Positions 43,742-54,667 of a stretch of 64,000 nucleotides of DNA are shown here, piece by piece. The translations under genes and the position numbers were made by a program. The notes below the pieces were generated by a model. The model searched no databases. It saw nothing but the letters and a program-made list of their open reading frames with translations, and was not told the DNA's origin. Position 1 is the stretch's first letter. Each line of letters starts with the position of its first letter. Source of the stretch: Adiantum capillus-veneris (taxonomy: Eukaryota > Streptophyta > Polypodiopsida > Polypodiales > Pteridaceae); assembly GCA_014529385.2 (NCBI GenBank), contig CM043971.1, forward strand, positions 56,245,209 to 56,309,208, written 5' to 3'.

Positions 43742-45310
43742 TCAGTCCACAAAGGGGAGTAAGCCCAAAGCTTTGCAGAAAGCTTCACGCTTCTCACGAG
43801 ACAATGCCTTTGTGAAAAGATCTGCAAGGTTGTGCTGTGTTGGCACATAAGCCAAGCTGATCTCTCCTGCTGAGAGCCTCTCCCTGACATAGTGGTAATG
43901 CACCTCAATGTGCTTTGTGCGAGCATGAAAAACTGGGTTCCTCGCAACTGCCAATGCGCTCTGACTGTCAGTGTAGATAGTGTTGGCAGTGTCCTGTCCA
44001 ACACCCAAGTCAGCCATAAGGCGTCTGAGCCATACACACTCAACCGTAGCTGTGAAGACTGCCCTGTACTCAGCCTCACAACTCGAAGTGGCCACAGTAG
44101 GTTGCTTCTTGCTCAACCATGATATACATGAACTGCCAAGCATGAAACAAAAACCACTTGTGGACACTCGCGTGTCAAAACAACCAGCCCAATCTGAGTC
44201 CGAAAAAGCATGTAAGTCTGGTGGCAATGATCCCCCCTTGGGATAAAACAAGCCAAGATGTAAAGTGCCACTAAGGTAGCGGAAAATCCTCTTAACAGCC
44301 TGCCAATGCTTAGACCCTGGGCTATGCATAAATCTGCTGACCTGCGAGACTGCAAACTGAATATCCGGCCTCGTGTTGCATACATAAATGAGGCAGCCAA
44401 TAGCAGTTTGGTAAAGAGTGACATCAACAGGATCGCCAGCATCATGTAGACTCAACTTCAAACCTGTTTCCATGGGAGTGGCAATAGGTTTGCAATCCTC
44501 AAGTCCAAACTTACATAGCAATGTCTCTATGTAACTTTTCTGACACAAGGCAATACCACCATCACACTGCTTAAACTGTATACCCAAGTAATGATGCAAC
44601 AGCCCCAAATCTTTCATCTTGAAAGTAGCATTCAAATCAGCCTTAAATTCAGCAATATGTCTCTCATTTGGTCCAGTGATCAGCAAATCATCAACATAAA
44701 GAACCACAATGAGAAATACATCATCCTCACACTTTACATACAATGTGCTTTCTGTTGGACTGTTACGAAAGCCTCGTTTAACCAAATGAGTGTCAGCTTT
44801 CTCATACCAAGCACGAGGAGATTGCTTCAACCCATACAAAGCCTTCTTACATTTGCACACTTTGTCCTCTTGTCCTTTTATGACAAAACCGCGAGGTTGC
44901 GTTACATAAACTTCCTCAAATATGTCACCATTCAAGAAAGCAGTAACAATGTCTGATTGATGTACATCCCAACCAAAATGAGCTGCCAATGCACATAGAA
45001 AACGCACAGTAGTCATACGACAAGTGGGAGCAAAAGTCTCTTCATAATCTATGCCTTTTTGTTGTGCATAACCCTTTGCAACAAGTCGAGCCTTATGGCG
45101 ATCGATCTCACCATCCGGCTTGCGTTTCAACTTGTAAACCCACTTCGTACCAATGGCCTTTTTGCCAGGAGGCAAATCACATAAAGTCCATGTGTCATTC
45201 TCTATAAGTGCATCATATTCTGATTTCATGGCAGCAATCCAATTTTCTGAATTCTGTGCTTCATCAAAAGACAGAGGCTCCTCAACATCATGTAAACTAG
45301 ACACAACCAA
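43742..45310 (-). CDS. Copia reverse transcriptase and RNase H
   Basis: An uninterrupted frame of 522 residues. The RT begins at ENDTWTLCDLPPGKKAIGTK and shows DRHKARLVAKGYAQQKGIDY, FLNGDIFEEVYVTQPRGF and the catalytic YVDDLLI. RNase H follows with FSDSDWAGCFDTRVSTSGF and SSCEAEYRA, and HIEVHYHYVRERL lies near the end. It copies element RNA into cDNA inside virus-like particles. It is in frame with the upstream integrase but separated by TAA at 45350-45352. The domain itself looks intact. Confidence 0.93.
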   Translation of the reverse strand: MVVSSLHDVEEPLSFDEAQNSENWIAAMKSEYDALIENDTWTLCDLPPGKKAIGTKWVYKLKRKPDGEIDRHKARLVAKGYAQQKGIDYEETFAPTCRMTTVRFLCALAAHFGWDVHQSDIVTAFLNGDIFEEVYVTQPRGFVIKGQEDKVCKCKKALYGLKQSPRAWYEKADTHLVKRGFRNSPTESTLYVKCEDDVFLIVVLYVDDLLITGPNERHIAEFKADLNATFKMKDLGLLHHYLGIQFKQCDGGIALCQKSYIETLLCKFGLEDCKPIATPMETGLKLSLHDAGDPVDVTLYQTAIGCLIYVCNTRPDIQFAVSQVSRFMHSPGSKHWQAVKRIFRYLSGTLHLGLFYPKGGSLPPDLHAFSDSDWAGCFDTRVSTSGFCFMLGSSCISWLSKKQPTVATSSCEAEYRAVFTATVECVWLRRLMADLGVGQDTANTIYTDSQSALAVARNPVFHARTKHIEVHYHYVRERLSAGEISLAYVPTQHNLADLFTKALSREKREAFCKALGLLPFVD

Positions 45311-45349
45311 AGCATAACAATCTGATGCATAAGATGCATGGCGAGAGCC

Positions 45350-46987
45350 TTAACGAGTACGACTAGATAAAGGTGCATCCAATTTACTGTCACGCAAAGT
45401 GTGCACGAGCCATTTTGGCATACCTCTAGCTTGCTCATTTTCAGCCCTTTCCTCATCAAGTACATCATGTACATCTGCATCAGTAATAGGCTGTTCTAAA
45501 ACATTTTCAGAAACCCCCATAGGCTGTACATTTGCCTCATTGGAACTTACATTCGTATTTCCACCACTGAAAAGAGGCAACAAAGTGTCATAAATGTCCT
45601 GTGAGCTTACATTACTGTCTCTAGTACATGACAGCAAGGGCTGAACAGAATCTTCCACAAACACTACATCCCGAGAAACCAGAATACGTTTTGTTTGCGG
45701 ATGATACAACCTGTAACCTTTGCTTTCAGCACTATAACCAACAAAAATACATTTGACAGCCTTATCATCCAATTTTCTGCGCTGCACTTGTGGCACCAAA
45801 GCATATGCCAAACAGCCAAAAACACGCATGTGCTCAATAGAAGGTTTTCTATCATGCCATGCTTTATATGGAGTAATAGACTGAAAAGCTTTCGTAGGAC
45901 ACCTGTTAAGTACATAAGTGGCACACATGATGGCCTCAAGCCAAAAAGAATGCGGCAAAGCTTGACTTTTGACCATACATCGTGCCATTTCCGTTAGTGA
46001 CCTGTTTTTCCTCTCAGCAACACCATTTTGCTGAGGTGTATAAGGCACTGTACATTGGTGTTTTATCCCAGGACTAGCCAGAAATGCATTAAATTCATGA
46101 GACATATACTCCCCCCCTCGATCGGAACGGAGGGTGCCCATAGTACATTTTGAGACATTTTCAGCCATAGCCAAAAATTGTTTGAAGCACATAAAAACTT
46201 CGGACTTCGCTTTAAGCGGAAATACCCATGCATGCCTGGAGTAATCATCAATGAAAGTCACGAAGTACAGGTAATTGCCCAAGGACGGAGTTTGCATGGG
46301 CCCACAAACATCACTATGCACAAGCTGCAACCTGCATGTGGCCCGAACTGAACCATCCTTTGGAAACTTAGAACGCTGCATCTTACCCAAAATACAGCCT
46401 TCACAAACATGTTTGACATGTGCTTCAAGAGGCCGCAAAGAAGCAACCATATCAGATTTCTGCAAACGCAGCAAACTGGCAAAATTCAGATGACCAAAAC
46501 GTGCATGCCAAAGTTTTGCATCTGAAATAGCCCTTGAATTTGCAATAGCATTTGCAAAATTTTTTCCACACTTGTCATACAAAGTGAGTTTATACAGCCC
46601 ACGACACAAAAGGCCAGATGCAACAATTTCATCACCAAAACTGAGATCATGAACTGTACATCTGTCATCCACAAATTTGACTACAAGTCCAAGTCTAGCA
46701 AGTGCGGATACAGACAAGAGATTCTTCTTGATCCCAGGTACATAAAGTGCATCAACAAGTGTGAATGAACTGCCATTAGCAGCAATAAGCACAATCTTTC
46801 CAACTCCCTGAACTGGATAAGAGGCATTTTTGGCACAAGTGACTGAATTCCCATGAGGGACAGACTCGAGAGAGGTAAACAATTCGCGATGTGAGGTAAT
46901 GTGCTTTGTAGCACCACTGCCGAAATACCACACATGTGAATCTGCAGCAACTGACAAGCATGCATCACAGCAGGATTGTAAGTGCAC
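45350..46987 (-). CDS. Copia protease C-terminal part and integrase
   Basis: A 545-residue frame. Protease remnants show VWYFGSGATKHIT, where the catalytic Asp of the usual D-S-G is Gly. Integrase follows: zinc-binding LWHARFGHLNFASL with CEGCILGKMQR, and catalytic Asp and Glu regions HSDVCGPM, LRSDRGGEYMSHEF and YTPQQNGVAERKNR. It ends with an acidic linker and TAA. Integrase would insert cDNA into the genome. The frameshift near 46980 separates it from gag. Confidence 0.9.
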   Translation of the reverse strand: MHLQSCCDACLSVAADSHVWYFGSGATKHITSHRELFTSLESVPHGNSVTCAKNASYPVQGVGKIVLIAANGSSFTLVDALYVPGIKKNLLSVSALARLGLVVKFVDDRCTVHDLSFGDEIVASGLLCRGLYKLTLYDKCGKNFANAIANSRAISDAKLWHARFGHLNFASLLRLQKSDMVASLRPLEAHVKHVCEGCILGKMQRSKFPKDGSVRATCRLQLVHSDVCGPMQTPSLGNYLYFVTFIDDYSRHAWVFPLKAKSEVFMCFKQFLAMAENVSKCTMGTLRSDRGGEYMSHEFNAFLASPGIKHQCTVPYTPQQNGVAERKNRSLTEMARCMVKSQALPHSFWLEAIMCATYVLNRCPTKAFQSITPYKAWHDRKPSIEHMRVFGCLAYALVPQVQRRKLDDKAVKCIFVGYSAESKGYRLYHPQTKRILVSRDVVFVEDSVQPLLSCTRDSNVSSQDIYDTLLPLFSGGNTNVSSNEANVQPMGVSENVLEQPITDADVHDVLDEERAENEQARGMPKWLVHTLRDSKLDAPLSSRTR

Positions 46988-48024
46988 TCTACGCTAAAAG
47001 CCCATTCTGCATCAACATCAGCAACACAATCTCCTTTCACAGAAGACTCAACAATGGCTGCATTTGTAGTGGAACCAGCATTTGCAGTGGAACCACCCTC
47101 TTTCTTCTTAGCCTCTTTGGCCTTCAACTTAGGACACGACTTGATCAAGTGATCATTGGCTTTACAATAATGGCAACGCATCTTATTTTTGCCCTTATCA
47201 CCAGAATTGCCAGACTAAGTGCTGCTAGCAGAAGCATTATGAACAGAATTTTTGCCACTCGTAGCAGAACCATAAGAAGTGGCTGCATTACTGTTACCAC
47301 CCTTTCTTTGAGAAGCAATAAAAGCCTGTTCAACTACACGCTGCCTAGTCCTGTTTTTTCTAGAAAGTGACTCTTGCAACAGCAATGTGCATAATGCATC
47401 AAACTTGACAACTTCAGGATTTCCTTGGGTCATCAGTCTCCAAGTACTAGCAAAAGTCTGGTAGGAATCTGGTAAGGCATCAAGAACAGTCTGCACAAGG
47501 GAACTGTCCGAAATGACTTCACCTGCAGAAATGAGTTGCTCATTGATATCCTTGACACTAGCAAGGAAAGTGTCCATATCATCTTCCTCATGCATAATCT
47601 TCGACTCTAGCTCTTTACGCAGCAAAGCAATTTTAGCCTCATTGCGGCTTGCATAAAGACCTGATAGAATATCCCAAGCCTGTTTTGCAGATTTTGCTGA
47701 ACGGATGTGAGGAATAATGGTGCGCTTCACAGAAAACGCAATCAATGCATGAGCCTGCGCATCCTTAACATCCCAACGAGCTTGTTCTGCCGTAGGCAAA
47801 ACAACTCTAACAGCTGCAATCCTTGCAGCAAGACCTGCAACATCCTCAACATCGCCTACATCTTCAGAACCAGGACGTACATCAATGCCCTGCACAATGT
47901 TCCAGACACCTTTTGACACAAGAACATGTTGCATCATATAAGCCCACATAGGGTAGTTGTCCCCATCCAACCTGTCCTCAGCAGCAAACATCTTGAACAC
48001 ATCTGTGTTGTTGTTGTCAGCCAT
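46975..48024 (-). pseudogene. Copia gag
   Basis: Starts at ATG 48024 (MADNNNTDVFKMFAAEDRLD). The Gag core shows DNYPMWAYMMQHVLVSKGVW, AKQAWDILSGLYASRN and MDTFLASVKDINEQL. An in-frame TAG at 47215 precedes the zinc knuckle CHYCKANDHLIKSC (about 47175-47130). The frame is lost near 46980, where protease begins in another frame. Without the TAG it would be near 350 residues. Confidence 0.88.
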
Positions 48025-48372
48025 GGTAAATGCTGCACCTGATGTGAAAACTGCCCGAAAATAGGAGAAATGGAGCGGGAACAACTTGTGCTATATAGCA
48101 CAAACCGTAGAAGACTATAAGGCACTTGTTATGCAGAAAACGGCACTGACAGAAAATCTGCACAAAATGACGAAATAGCCTGTGCAGTACTGCCCGTAGT
48201 GGAAACGGAGGCCGAAATGAGCCCAAATCAAAATTCTGAGCAGACCAAGCTCTATGAGCTGTCCCAAAATATTTGTCGACCTGCGAACGCTCGCCAAAGC
48301 TCACTGAAATCGGAGAAAGTGAGCAGGCGTGTGCTGGAGCAGCTGGCGACTAAGCCCGGGAGGACGTGACCT

Positions 48373-48384
48373 GCTCTGATACCA
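48373..48384 (-). other. Primer-binding site of copia element
   Basis: Minus strand TGGTATCAGAGC, two bases inside the 5' LTR. Exact match to the usual plant initiator-tRNA-Met PBS. Confidence 0.95.
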
Positions 48385-48386
48385 AT

Positions 48387-48613
48387 TGTTGGAATTAGGG
48401 TTGCAGAGAAACACACACAGCTTGGAGAAGACGAAGGAAGCTCAAGGCACACAATAGAGAGTGTGTTACTTAGTGTGCAATGGAAAGATAGATAGCCCTA
48501 GAGTGATGGGCGTATATATAATGCACGGGGGAAAAAACCTCCTAAAGAGGGAAAAAATGCCCCGGCGGTCCTAGTGTGTTCACACACATCACTACCACAT
48601 GTATATGGTAACT
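48387..48613 (-). mobile_element. 5' LTR of copia element
   Basis: 227 bp, colinear with 43440-43666. The outermost base is T in place of A, and GATAG follows. Confidence 0.95.
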
Positions 48614-48814
48614 GATAGCGAGGACTTGCATGTGCTCGAAAAAAACCTAGGTTTAGTGTAGTCCCACCTACAAATTTTGAAATTTACCTCTAAATTTTTT
48701 ATTTGAAGGTAAGAAAACCTTCAAATTTTGACAATTTACCTCTGTTGTTTCACATATGTAGGTTTGTCAAGTTTTTGGCAAGGAGGTCCCGAGGGGGGGG
48801 CGTTGCTGGAGATG

Positions 48815-48922
48815 GATGGACCATGGCGGCCGGCTGTTGACAGCTAAGCTTAATATCTTGCTGTTTTCAATTTCCAAAATGCCGGTTCACGGCAAGGGGA
48901 AAAGGAGAAATTCCGCCCCATA

Positions 48923-48983
<61 letters not shown>

Positions 48984-49161
48984 AGACTCAGTGTGGCCTG
49001 CACCTGCGCGCTCGGAAAGAGAGAGAGGCGCAAATTCAAGGAAAGGAATTTTGTATGTTTGGAAAAATGATTTCTCCCGAACACTGGTCGGGACTAGGGA
49101 GAAGATGGACCATGGCGGCCGGCTGTTGATAGCTGAGCTTTCGGTCAGTGCTCTCTGAGCG

Positions 49162-49192
<31 letters not shown>

Positions 49193-49294
49193 CAGACTCA
49201 GTGTAGTCTGCACCTGCGCGCTAGAAAAGAGAGAGAACGAAAGAGAGAGGCGGCCGGCTGTTGACAGCTGAGCTTCCGGACAGTGCTCAGCTGA

Positions 49295-49385
<91 letters not shown>

Positions 49386-49490
49386 AGACTCAGTGTAGCT
49401 TGCACCTGTGCGCTTGGAAAGAGAGAGAAAGAAAGAGAGAGAGGCGGCCGGCTGTTGACAGCTGAGCTTCCGGACAATGCTCAGCTGAGC

Positions 49491-49500
<10 letters not shown>
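48815..49500 (+). repeat. Helitron internal repeats with CGGCCGGCTGTTGA core
   Basis: GGCGGCCGGCTGTTGACAGC-like cores at about 48827, 49113, 49248 and 49442 lead to CTGAGCTTCCGGACAGTGCT-like text. (GA)n and CAGACTCAGTGT..CTGCACCTG follow. Four diverged units of 150-290 bp. Confidence 0.85.
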
Positions 49501-49553
<53 letters not shown>

Positions 49554-49608
49554 AAGAGCAGATTCAGAGGTTGGATTTTGGCGATGTACTCTGCATAGCA
49601 AGAAAGAA

Positions 49609-49699
<91 letters not shown>

Positions 49700-49937
49700 C
49701 CAAGGAGGTCCCGAGGGGGGTTGCCGTTGTTGGAGATGGCCTTCTGCCTTTATGTCGCACGACAACCAAGGTGCATGGCGGCCAGTGCACAAAATCTTTC
49801 TCTGTGTGGGGAGATTAATTATAGGGGAAGGGTTTCTAGGAGCTGTAAATCCTTACAGAGTAGCAAAATCCAATTTGGGAGGCTTTTAGGAGTATGTTGG
49901 TGGCGAGTGCGATGGGAGTAAAGAGGGGCCATGCCGC

Positions 49938-49963
49938 CGCTGAAGGCAGCGCCGTTTAACTAG
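49938..49963 (+). other. Helitron 3' hairpin and CTAG end
   Basis: CGCTG-AAGG-CAGCG forms a 5-bp stem and 4-bp loop (49938-49951). Eight bases follow, then CTAG at 49960-49963 and a T. This matches the 3' signal of plant Helitrons. Confidence 0.75.
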
Positions 49964-50117
49964 TATAGATAGAAAACCATACATATTATATCCCCGTGGA
50001 AGGGGACCCCCTTTGCAACAAATTCTCGTACTAAAGCTCACTCTGCACATGCATGCAAAAGGGCCCTTATTTAGTCGCATAGACACAAAATGTCACAAAC
50101 AAATTCTCCCTCACACC

Positions 50118-50248
50118 CACGTGACACGTTCTCCACTCTCGCTCTCTTTTATTTGGTACATCCCTTTTCACCCGAAGTCCAAAATATGGCGGTTTGTGCC
50201 CATGGTTATGGATTCTTTAAACCCGGACTTATCATTATATTATATAAT
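50118..50248 (+). promoter_or_regulatory. Candidate promoter elements of the MAKR-like gene
   Basis: A G-box CACGTG lies at 50118-50123 and a TATA-like TATATAAT at about 50241-50248, roughly 210 bp before the start codon. This leaves about 330 bp between the Helitron end and the start of translation minus the 5' leader, so the proximal promoter is intact but more distal sequence is Helitron. Inferred from motif and position only. Confidence 0.4.
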
Positions 50249-50400
50249 CTTCAAGCAGCACTTCTATGCTATTTTGTTCTAGACAGCTGCCTGCCCGCAT
50301 ACCCCTCGTACTCGCTCGACACTCCTCGTCTTCACATTCCCTCAGATCCCTTCCCCTCCTCTACAAAACCTGTTCCTCTTCTTTCATTTTAGCAGCTTTC

Positions 50401-50439
50401 ATGGTAATGGGCGAAAGCGAAAAAGCTTCTTTCATTTAA
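50401..50439 (+). CDS. Upstream ORF in the 5' leader
   Basis: ATG GTA ATG GGC... encodes MVMGESEKASFI and a stop, 18 bp before the main ATG. It lies in the first copy of an imperfect tandem duplication (about 50373-50425 and 50426-50478). The second copy, GAAATGGGCAACTGGGAAAA, provides the real start. It might reduce translation of the main frame. Confidence 0.4.
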   Translation: MVMGESEKASFI

Positions 50440-50457
50440 TAAGCAGGTCTCACGGAA

Positions 50458-52473
50458 ATGGGCAACTGGGAAAAAGCTCTCCCTCAGGAGGACCATGTCA
50501 GAAAAGCCTTTTCTGAGCTTTCAGAAGCCTCAAAAGGCGCGCATTGCATGATGGGCGATGGTGGATTTGTAAAGCTTCCGGAGGTACGCTGTGTCAGACA
50601 AGAAAGCGGCGGCTTTTGCAGCAGCAGGGGGGCTTTTGTGGGCGATGGCGAAAAGGTGCCCTTTGAAGTAGTTGATGCAGAACTAGATGTGGGTTGCGGT
50701 TTGAGAAATGGTTCTCACACACACATGCTCGAAGAATCTTACGAGGTGGGCTGTGCAAGCAGAAGCTCTTGCATTGTGGGTTATTGCCATGAGACCTCGA
50801 TCTCAGCTGAAGACAATTCACAAAGGGGCCAAGGACTCTCGAAAGCAGAATGCTCCTCTTCCATTGCATTAGCACAACTCCCTTGCCAGGTGGGCTATGG
50901 TGAAAATGTGTATGCCACAGCGTCTGATGATGCATATAAAGAAGGCAATACGAGCAATGGTGTAGTGTCCTGGTGTGAAGCCAACGACTTCGCAAGTCCT
51001 CGCCTATCTTTCTCTTGCGATTTTGCTATGGTAGACATAAGCACGGGAGCTCCCAACAGTGCCCACGACAACGGCATGCAGTTCCCTAGGTTGTCTCCAG
51101 AGAAGAGAAAATGGGATCAGCAAGATAATGATTCCTCTGATTTTGAGTTTTCGCGCAATGGGCCGGGAGTTGAGGGCATCAGCAATCCTGCTAAGGGAGG
51201 GTGCATGCTTTCTGCAGGTGAGCTTTTTCATAATGGTAAGCTTCTACCTCTTCTATATCCATGCAATTGGATGTCATATGATGATCTCTGCTTGCCCACC
51301 TCAACATTGGAGAATTTTTGTGATGATGAACAAGCTGTGAAGGTGCCTTCATGTAAGATGGACAATGGTAGGCCGTCATACTCCAGGCATTTGAGCTTTG
51401 AGCTTTCAAGGCCGGATTTTGCTGCCTGCACAGCTCCTGGTGTACATCTCTCTCTCAAATCACCGCCTGCTACAAGTGCAACATCGTCACCCTCGCATTC
51501 TTCATCTTTCCCCCAGGCAAAATACTCTCTGAGGTTGAAGGAAATGTTCAAGCCAAGGAGTAATCTGCACGCAGACAGGTCACCTCATTCAGAGCTAACA
51601 AGGGATGACAGCTTCACCTCCACTTGCAGGTTCCCCATTTCTCCAAGGTCTTTCTGGCCCTTCTTGCGAAATGGCTTGGTTTGTGAGAGAAGGACAGACA
51701 TTTCGTCACTTGCCTGTGGGGACATTTTAGATAGAATTGCTTCTTCTTCTTCGAAGGGTTCGGATAGCAGTGAGGATGCAAGCAAATTAAGGAGCATCTC
51801 TCTACCGGTGCAAGGTATATTCTTTGTTCGAATCACTTGCACTCATATACTCCATTGCCCAGGAACAGTTTTGAAGGCAACAATCATACAACATATGGAC
51901 ACACGTGCACGCACACGTGTGGACGCACATGGGTGTTGCCATTGTTTCCTCCTCAAGCAGTGGTCAATGCTATCTGATTTTACCCTTTTTTAGCTATTCT
52001 AGTCTGCTCAGCCTTTCAACAGCTCTTTAAGCTCCTTTTGTTCAATTGCAGGTCATGCGGAAGCTATTGATAAAAATGACTCTGGTTCTTGCTCGCCTAC
52101 AACGACAGTAAGCGTATTGAAGGCAGAGCATTCAACTAAAAGCGACTATGGGAGCCTTACCAATATGTGCAAGGAGAGAGGGAGAGTTACAAAAAGTTTT
52201 GCAAGGGGTAGCCCTGGCAGGAGAGGAGGGTCCAATGCCAACAAAGTCTTACTTAGGAATCTTGAGAGATGTAGTGCAGAGAGAGAGCTCGGCAGGGATG
52301 GATGGAGAGGACTAAATAAGAGAAACCCATATTCGGCGACAGCCTTCAGAGTCTCGCCTGTCCTCAATGTAGGTGTGTACAAGAATGGTTTTTTTGGCTT
52401 CACCAGCTTGTTTACCTCAAGGAAGAACAAGAAACCCTTGGAAGCTCCAATCAATTGGAGAAAAGGAGCTTGA
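50458..52473 (+). CDS. MAKR/BKI1-like plant protein, two exons
   Basis: Exon 1 is 50458-51814; the intron is 51815-52051 (GTATAT...TTGCAG, 237 bp); exon 2 is 52052-52473. Joined, they encode 592 residues, and the phase fits exactly (Q|G split at G/GT). Motifs seen are DSSDFEFSRNGPG (about residue 225), MLSAGELFHNGKLLPLLYP (about 250), YSLRLKEMFKPRS (about 357), SPRSFWPFLRNG (about 395) and a C-terminal SPVLNVGVYKNGFFGFTSLF. The FEFS, ELF..GKLLPL and SPVLNV blocks recall membrane-associated kinase regulator or DUF1645-type plant proteins. Those are mostly disordered, Ser-rich signalling adaptors at the plasma membrane. No signal peptide or transmembrane segment is seen. The gene model is well supported; the family is a motif-based guess. 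Confidence 0.72.
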
Positions 52474-52917
52474 ATTGATTGTTTTGATTAACCTTCTATT
52501 CCAGCATGAGGACATAGTGCTCTTCAAAGCTCACGAGAACTTGGCCTTTAGTGGATTATCCCAGGTAGATTCCAAGCTTGCCTTGAAGAAAACTGGCAAA
52601 ATTTTACATGTTTTAGGAAAAATATCAGCATATTGTTCAAATTTTGACCTAAAAACCTTAAGAGTTATAAGTCTCACCGTTTTCTCTTTGGTTAGAAAAA
52701 CGTACTCACTGTGTGTTAAATCTTCCTTTACATTTATCTTTCTTGGAATCCTTTGTATCTCATTGATTACTACGGAAAAAAACCACATGGCAACGGCATA
52801 GATTCACTTCAAGCTAAGGCCTATCCTCCTTCATAACTTAATTAAAACATTATGGGCTCTCTATCCCCACCTTCATCTCAATACTTCTTATGCATCAAGG
52901 GTCATTAATCAGCTCAA

Positions 52918-53078
52918 CATTGACCATGTGGTCATGTTAGACAGGCGAGGATGATAACATCCTCTCTCTCTCTCTGTGAATATTATCATTCCAAACAAGT
53001 AAAATCAAATTTAAATAGGCAAGTGAGATAATCAAGTATCATTGACCATGCGGTCATGTTAGACAGGCGAGGATGATA

Positions 53079-53121
<43 letters not shown>

Positions 53122-53179
53122 ATTATCATTCCAAACAAGTAAAATCAAATTTAAATAGGCAAGTGAGATAATCAAGTAT
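52918..53179. repeat. 122-bp tandem duplication with CT expansion
   Basis: CATTGACCATGTGGTCATGT starts unit 1 at 52918 and its near copy at 53040. Units are the same except that the CT run is longer in unit 2. Confidence 0.93.
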
Positions 53180-54640
53180 CATTGATTAGAGCTAAGGCTT
53201 CCTATACATCCATGGATATGCATGTAGAGAAAGCTAAGTAGGTTCCATGTTTAAAACGTAAGCTTCATGCGTGTTACTTGCATTAATCAAGAAGAAGAGT
53301 GAGTACTACTTAAATCATGAATTGCAAGTGTCACATACATAAAGCACTTGTTATCAGTGTTGTTTTAACACTAGTTCTGTAATCGGACACTCAAATGTCA
53401 TGAGACATTAAAGTATCCTGTTTTTCTAACAACTTGTTATAATTATTTGGTGAATCTATTAAAAAAATTCATAGGTCATGTTCATATCTTAGGTCAGTTA
53501 TGAGGTGAATAACATAGCTAAATTTTACTTTTGCTAAAATTAATACCAAATTAAGATTATAATGATAAGATTTAAGATGAAAAAATTATAGAAATTTAGT
53601 GCAATTTTAACAAAATTTTCATAAATTGAATATAACTTCTCATCAAAATAAGATTTTGCATAGATTTCAAGGTGTATGGATAAGGAAAAACTTATTGCAG
53701 CAAGAAATTGAGTTTCATAACCTAATTATGAGACTAGATTTTTGTTAGAATCAAAAGACCAAAATCTTGAAACTGCTAACAAAGAGAAAAATTTTGGTCT
53801 TTCAAGGCCTCTTTTATTAACATGATGAGGTTATGGGACAAAACTTAAGGTGTATAATGTGTCTATAGATCAATACTTATCAACTAAGCATTTTTCAAGG
53901 GTTCAAACTTATAGGCATCTTGTAATTTAAGCTAATCTTAAAAAATTTGTAGGGCGTAATTTTTTGAAAAAAAATAAATTGCTATGAAAAAATAATGAAA
54001 GTGTATATAAATCTCCTAATTGTGTCCATATGAGGTATTTGTATATAAATAAGTGAGATGAACAGAAAAATCCAAAAGTGGACTTTATTTTAAGGTTATC
54101 TTTGATAAATAAAAAATCATAATTATAACATGCGCATTTTTTTGGATATTCCATAAATCACCAAATGTGGCTTGTATAACCATTAAAAATTATCACCTTA
54201 TGTAATGAAGACATAGATCTAGTATATATGTATCATAAGACATTGTAAATTTAGATGAACTAAATGTTTTTTTGTGATCGTTAATTGAATTTGTGAACGT
54301 TGCATATTTGACCCGCATGACTTTATATATTTAATTCTAGTCACTAAGGATTTTTTTCTCACATGAAAATTGCAAAAATATCAACTACATAGATAAGTAG
54401 TTACCACGGATTATCTCATGCACCCTGCTCATTTTTTTCTTAGGCTAGAGTACGAGTTTTAATGAAACATTGAATGCTATTTTGTGTAGGTTCTTTTCAT
54501 GAGTGTAATTACTATTGAGGTTATGATTAAAAGTGAGGGATAATAATTTCTATGAGTACTTTGAATAACATTTTATAAGTTTGCAACAACATTTCTTGAG
54601 ATGTGTTCTAGATTTCATGTACCATTTTATTTAAATCTAC

Positions 54641-54667
54641 AAAAAAGGACACTAAAGTGTCTTTTTT
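54641..54667. repeat. Small hairpin with GGACACT arms
   Basis: AAAAAAGGACACT pairs with AAGTGTCTTTTTT (one bulged G), almost without loop. The arm resembles the one at 6436-6537. Confidence 0.6.

Larger units (their letters stand above)
43440..48613 (-). mobile_element. Ty1/copia retrotransposon, TSD GATAG
   Basis: LTRs of 227 bp (43440-43666, 48387-48613) differ at about three positions. GATAG flanks both ends (43435-43439, 48614-48618). The minus-strand order is LTR, iMet PBS, gag, protease, integrase, RT, RNase H, PPT, LTR, the Ty1/copia order. Defects are few: a TAG in gag, a frameshift before protease, a changed protease active site, and a TAA between integrase and RT. The high LTR identity points to fairly recent insertion into the Helitron. 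An older LTR of a related family lies at 55906-56124. Confidence 0.95.

Noticed and set aside
52373-52801. Extra exon downstream of the MAKR-like gene
   Set aside because: It overlaps the real exon 2 in another frame and is AT-rich without motif; the in-frame stop at 52471 fits a normal gene end.
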